Shown in pieces: positions 60,965 through 64,000 of a DNA stretch of 64,000 nucleotides. The notes under the pieces are model-generated. The model saw only the letters and a program-made list of their open reading frames with translations. It had not been told where the DNA came from and made no database searches. The translations under genes and the position numbers were made by a program. Numbering within the stretch: the stretch's first letter is position 1; each line of letters starts with the position of its first letter. The DNA is taken from the NCBI RefSeq assembly GCF_014897315.1, contig NZ_JABUYL010000004.1, positions 62,001-126,000 on the forward strand, read 5' to 3'. Source of the stretch: Proteus sp. FME41 (GTDB lineage Bacteria > Pseudomonadota > Gammaproteobacteria > Enterobacterales > Enterobacteriaceae).

Positions 60965-63900
60965 GATACTGCCCCGTTATTATTTTCAACATGTTTATTG
61001 CGATTAACATACAGTGACAATTTATCAAATAACAGATAAATCACGGGTGTTGTAAACAGAGTTAAAATCTGGCTCATAATTAAGCCACCGACCATACAAA
61101 CCCCTAATGGCTGGCGTAATTCTGCACCCACACCGGTACTTAGCATTAAAGGTAAAGCCCCTAAAAGTGCAGCCATTGTGGTCATTAAGATTGGGCGAAA
61201 ACGCAATAAACACGCTTGGTAAATAGCGTCATAAGGCGTTAGCCCTTGTTCTCGTTCTGCTGCAAGGGCAAAGTCTATCATCATGATCGCATTTTTTTTG
61301 ACGATCCCAATAAGTAAGATGATCCCAATAATGGCAATAATATCAAGCTCATTACCTGCAGCCATTAAGGCGAGTAAGGCACCAACACCTGCGGTAGGGA
61401 GTGTGGACAAAATGGTAATAGGATGAATAAAGCTTTCATATAACACGCCTAATACAATATACATCGCTACGATTGCCGCGATAATCAGCCACAAAGTACT
61501 TGAGAGTGCGCTTTCAAATGCCAGAGTCGCACCTTGGAATTGTGTGGTGATATCTTTTGGCATAGAAATCTGCGTTTCAGCCAATTTTACTGCTTTCACT
61601 GCATCTTCAAGCGACGATTGTTCGGCGACATTAAATGAGAATGTTGCAGAAGGGAATTGTTCTTGATGATTAATAGAAAGCGGTGCCAAGCGCTGTTCTA
61701 CGGAAGCGATAGAAAGTAATGGCACCATCGCACCCTCTTTACCGATTAAATGTACGGCTGAAAGTGCCTCTAAACCATCGCCACTGCGAATATCTTGTTC
61801 TAATACCACACGATACTGATTCGCTTGAGTATAAATAGTTGAAATTAAACGTTGACCAAAAGCATTGTAAAGAGCGTTATCAACAGCACTCATTGAAATG
61901 CCTAAGCGACTTGCCGAGTCTCTATCTACCTTGATATACGCCATCATGCCGCCATCTTGCCAATCACTGCTGATATCAGTCAGTTCAGGACTCGCTTTCA
62001 GTGCTTGAGAAAGCTTTGGTACCCAAAAAGCCAGTTCTTCTAATGACGTTGCTTGTAACGTAAATTGATACTGAGTACGTGAAACCTGCGTATCAATCGT
62101 TAAATCTTGTGTGGGTTGTAGATAAAGCGTCATACCCGAAATAGAGGCAATGCGTTCTTGTAAACGAGGAATGATTGTATCGATACGTGAATCACGCTGA
62201 TCAAGTGGCTTCAGTGTGATCTGTAACCGTCCTGTGTTCAACGTGGCATTACTGCCATCAATGCCAACAAAGCTGGCGATATTATCAACAGCGGGATCAT
62301 CAATAAGTTTATCGACGACTTGTTGCTGCTTATCAACCATTGCTTGATAAGAAATAGATTGCGAGGTTTCAATGGTACCTTGCAATAATCCGTTATCCTG
62401 TAAAGGAAAAAAGCCTTTTGGAATAAACATATACAACAATACAGTGAGCACTAATGTACTGAGCGCCACACCAAGGGTTATCCATTGGTGGTTTAAAACA
62501 CGTTTTAGCCAAACGGCATAAACCGCAATCATTTTTTCGAAAAAGCGTTCACAGGCTATTTCAAAACGGGTGTGTTTGATTTCACTTTCAGGTTTCAGTA
62601 ATCGTGCACACATCATGGGAGTTAATGTGAGCGAAACAACCGCTGAGATTAAGATGGCGACGGCAAGGGTTATCGCAAATTCTCTAAATAAACGGCCAAC
62701 AATATCGCCCATAAACAACAGAGGGATCAGTACCGCAATCAGTGAGAACGTTAAAGAGATGATAGTAAACCCAATTTCTCCCGCTCCTTTTAAGGCAGCG
62801 GTGAGGGGCTTATCTCCTTGTTCAAGGTAACGTGAGATATTTTCAATCACCACAATGGCGTCATCAACCACAAAGCCGGTTGCAATGGTTAATGCCATTA
62901 AGGTGAGGTTGTTGACAGAAAAACCACAAAAATACATTACTGCAAATGTACCCACGAGTGAAAGCGGCACAGCAATGCTTGGGATCAATGTTGCAACACC
63001 ATTACGTAGAAAGAGATAAATCACCATCACCACAAGGGCGATAGCTAAGCCCAGCTCAAACTGGACATCTTTAACTGACGCGCGGATCGTTGTGGTTCTG
63101 TCTGTTAAGATCTCAACATTCACTGACTTAGGTAAATTAGAGACTAAATCGGGCAATAAATGACGAATATTATCTGTGGTATCAATAACGTTAACGCCCG
63201 GTTGCCGTTGAACATTAATAATAATCGCTTGCTCATTATTTGCCCATGCACCTAATTGGTTATTTTCAGGAGCTTGTTCAATAGTGGCAATATCGGATAA
63301 ACGAATGGGAGCACCATTTTTATAGGCCACAATTAATAGGCGATAATCTTCTAATGATTTCATTTGATCATTAGCAGATAGCGTGACAGAGCGAGTTGGG
63401 CCATCAAGGCTTCCTTTCGCTGAATTGACGTTGGCATTATTGATAGCCACACGAATTGTTTCACTATCTAAGCCATAAGATGCAGCGGCTTGCGCATTAA
63501 GTTTAACTCTGACTGCAGGACGTTGTCCTCCCGCTAAAGCCACTAAACCGACGCCATTAACTTGTGAAATTTTTTGCGAAATACGGGTTTCAACCATATC
63601 TTGCAGTTGTGTCATTGGTAATGTTGAGCTGGTGACCGCTAAGGTTAAAATAGGGGGGTCAGCAGGATTTACTTTGCTATAAATCGGCGGATAGGGTAAG
63701 TCAGATGGCAATAGATTGGTTGCCGCATTAATCGCGGCTTGTACCTCTTGCTCTGCAACATCTAAGGGTAATGTTAATTGGAACATCAGTGTGATCACCG
63801 ATGCCCCTCCTGAGCTTTGAGATGACATCTGTTTTAATCCTGACATCTGCCCAAATTGACGCTCTAACGGTGCAGTAACAGCCGATGTCATAACATCAGG

Positions 63901-64000
63901 ACTTGCACCTGGGTAAAGTGTGACAACCTGAATGGTCGGGTAATCGACTTCAGGTAAGGCAGATACTGGCAACATACGATAGCCGACAATACCGGCTAAC
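60961..64000 (-). CDS. mdtB: Multidrug efflux RND transporter subunit MdtB (5' end outside the window)
   Basis: Partial: the frame is open to the window edge, where it reads [20 protein letters not shown], matching the E. coli [19 protein letters not shown] segment near residue 30-40, so about 30 residues are missing. Over 1010 residues are present, including [20 protein letters not shown] with the proton-relay Asp pair, and the pore-domain end [20 protein letters not shown]. MdtB and MdtC are co-inserted in one trimer, MdtB being the main proton carrier in E. coli. mdtA should lie just beyond the edge. Confidence 0.95.
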   Translation of the reverse strand, partial: LAGIVGYRMLPVSALPEVDYPTIQVVTLYPGASPDVMTSAVTAPLERQFGQMSGLKQMSSQSSGGASVITLMFQLTLPLDVAEQEVQAAINAATNLLPSDLPYPPIYSKVNPADPPILTLAVTSSTLPMTQLQDMVETRISQKISQVNGVGLVALAGGQRPAVRVKLNAQAAASYGLDSETIRVAINNANVNSAKGSLDGPTRSVTLSANDQMKSLEDYRLLIVAYKNGAPIRLSDIATIEQAPENNQLGAWANNEQAIIINVQRQPGVNVIDTTDNIRHLLPDLVSNLPKSVNVEILTDRTTTIRASVKDVQFELGLAIALVVMVIYLFLRNGVATLIPSIAVPLSLVGTFAVMYFCGFSVNNLTLMALTIATGFVVDDAIVVIENISRYLEQGDKPLTAALKGAGEIGFTIISLTFSLIAVLIPLLFMGDIVGRLFREFAITLAVAILISAVVSLTLTPMMCARLLKPESEIKHTRFEIACERFFEKMIAVYAVWLKRVLNHQWITLGVALSTLVLTVLLYMFIPKGFFPLQDNGLLQGTIETSQSISYQAMVDKQQQVVDKLIDDPAVDNIASFVGIDGSNATLNTGRLQITLKPLDQRDSRIDTIIPRLQERIASISGMTLYLQPTQDLTIDTQVSRTQYQFTLQATSLEELAFWVPKLSQALKASPELTDISSDWQDGGMMAYIKVDRDSASRLGISMSAVDNALYNAFGQRLISTIYTQANQYRVVLEQDIRSGDGLEALSAVHLIGKEGAMVPLLSIASVEQRLAPLSINHQEQFPSATFSFNVAEQSSLEDAVKAVKLAETQISMPKDITTQFQGATLAFESALSSTLWLIIAAIVAMYIVLGVLYESFIHPITILSTLPTAGVGALLALMAAGNELDIIAIIGIILLIGIVKKNAIMMIDFALAAEREQGLTPYDAIYQACLLRFRPILMTTMAALLGALPLMLSTGVGAELRQPLGVCMVGGLIMSQILTLFTTPVIYLLFDKLSLYVNRNKHVENNNGAVS

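Noticed and set aside
1-64000. CRISPR arrays, rRNA, insertion sequences, prophage
   Set aside because: No regular spaced repeats, rRNA sequence, transposase or phage structural gene seen.

Overview
The window is AT-rich enterobacterial chromosome, and nearly every recognisable protein is closest in my memory to E. coli K-12 proteins in Morganellaceae form. Flagellar fliA-fliZ, divergent putA/putP, a five-gene chaperone-usher fimbrial operon, a PqrA-like regulator and the low G+C content point to the genus Proteus (P. mirabilis-like). Species cannot be fixed from the sequence alone. No phage, insertion sequence, CRISPR array or rRNA was seen. There is one tRNA.

Layout: 1-1.7 kb, sigma-28 and FliZ. 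2.1-8.1 kb, proline use (putA and putP, divergent, with GTTGCA PutA operators between). 8.2-10.2 kb, a tandem pair of secreted YnfC-like proteins and a palindromic intergenic repeat. 11-17 kb, fimbrial operon (subunit, chaperone, usher, tip adhesin, second chaperone), then tRNA-Lys(CUU). 17.5-23.6 kb, cycA, two universal stress proteins, a metallo-beta-lactamase fold protein, a GrpB-family protein, psiE and rlmA. 23.7-29.5 kb, mntP with its manganese riboswitch, sdaA, nudL, pabB, yoaH, yebF and holE, a block syntenic with E. coli. 29.5-30.9 kb, a 1.3-kb gene-free AT-rich stretch with a likely small RNA and an FNR-type site. 30.9-39.1 kb, an alanine/glycine symporter, amiD, brnQ, a YidA-like phosphatase, an AraC-type regulator, a previously untracked mgrB, pheP and pagP. 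39.8-41.7 kb, an orphan protein and thiD under a TPP riboswitch. 52-64 kb, fbaB, yegS, trhP and the baeR-baeS-mdtC-mdtB two-component/efflux operon, which runs off the window edge.

The most unusual region is 41.8-51.9 kb, placed between thiD and fbaB. Four tightly coupled genes encode a ClpB-like AAA+ ATPase, a radical SAM activase-like protein, a 2084-residue protein (zinc ribbons, pseudokinase, superfamily 1 helicase, divergent Vsr-like nuclease) and a coiled-coil protein. The kinase-helicase part recalls the Mokosh anti-phage family, but the combination with an AAA+ unfoldase, a radical SAM enzyme and a nuclease tail is not one I know. It is the best candidate for an undescribed (probably defence or conflict) system.

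Elsewhere the genes are mainly housekeeping: amino-acid uptake and catabolism (putAP, cycA, agcS-like, brnQ, pheP, sdaA), envelope maintenance and stress (amiD, pagP, mgrB, baeSR-mdtBC) and metal handling (mntP, Fur box). Several start codons are corrected here from the longest reading frame on the basis of ribosome-binding sites, signal peptides or family length.
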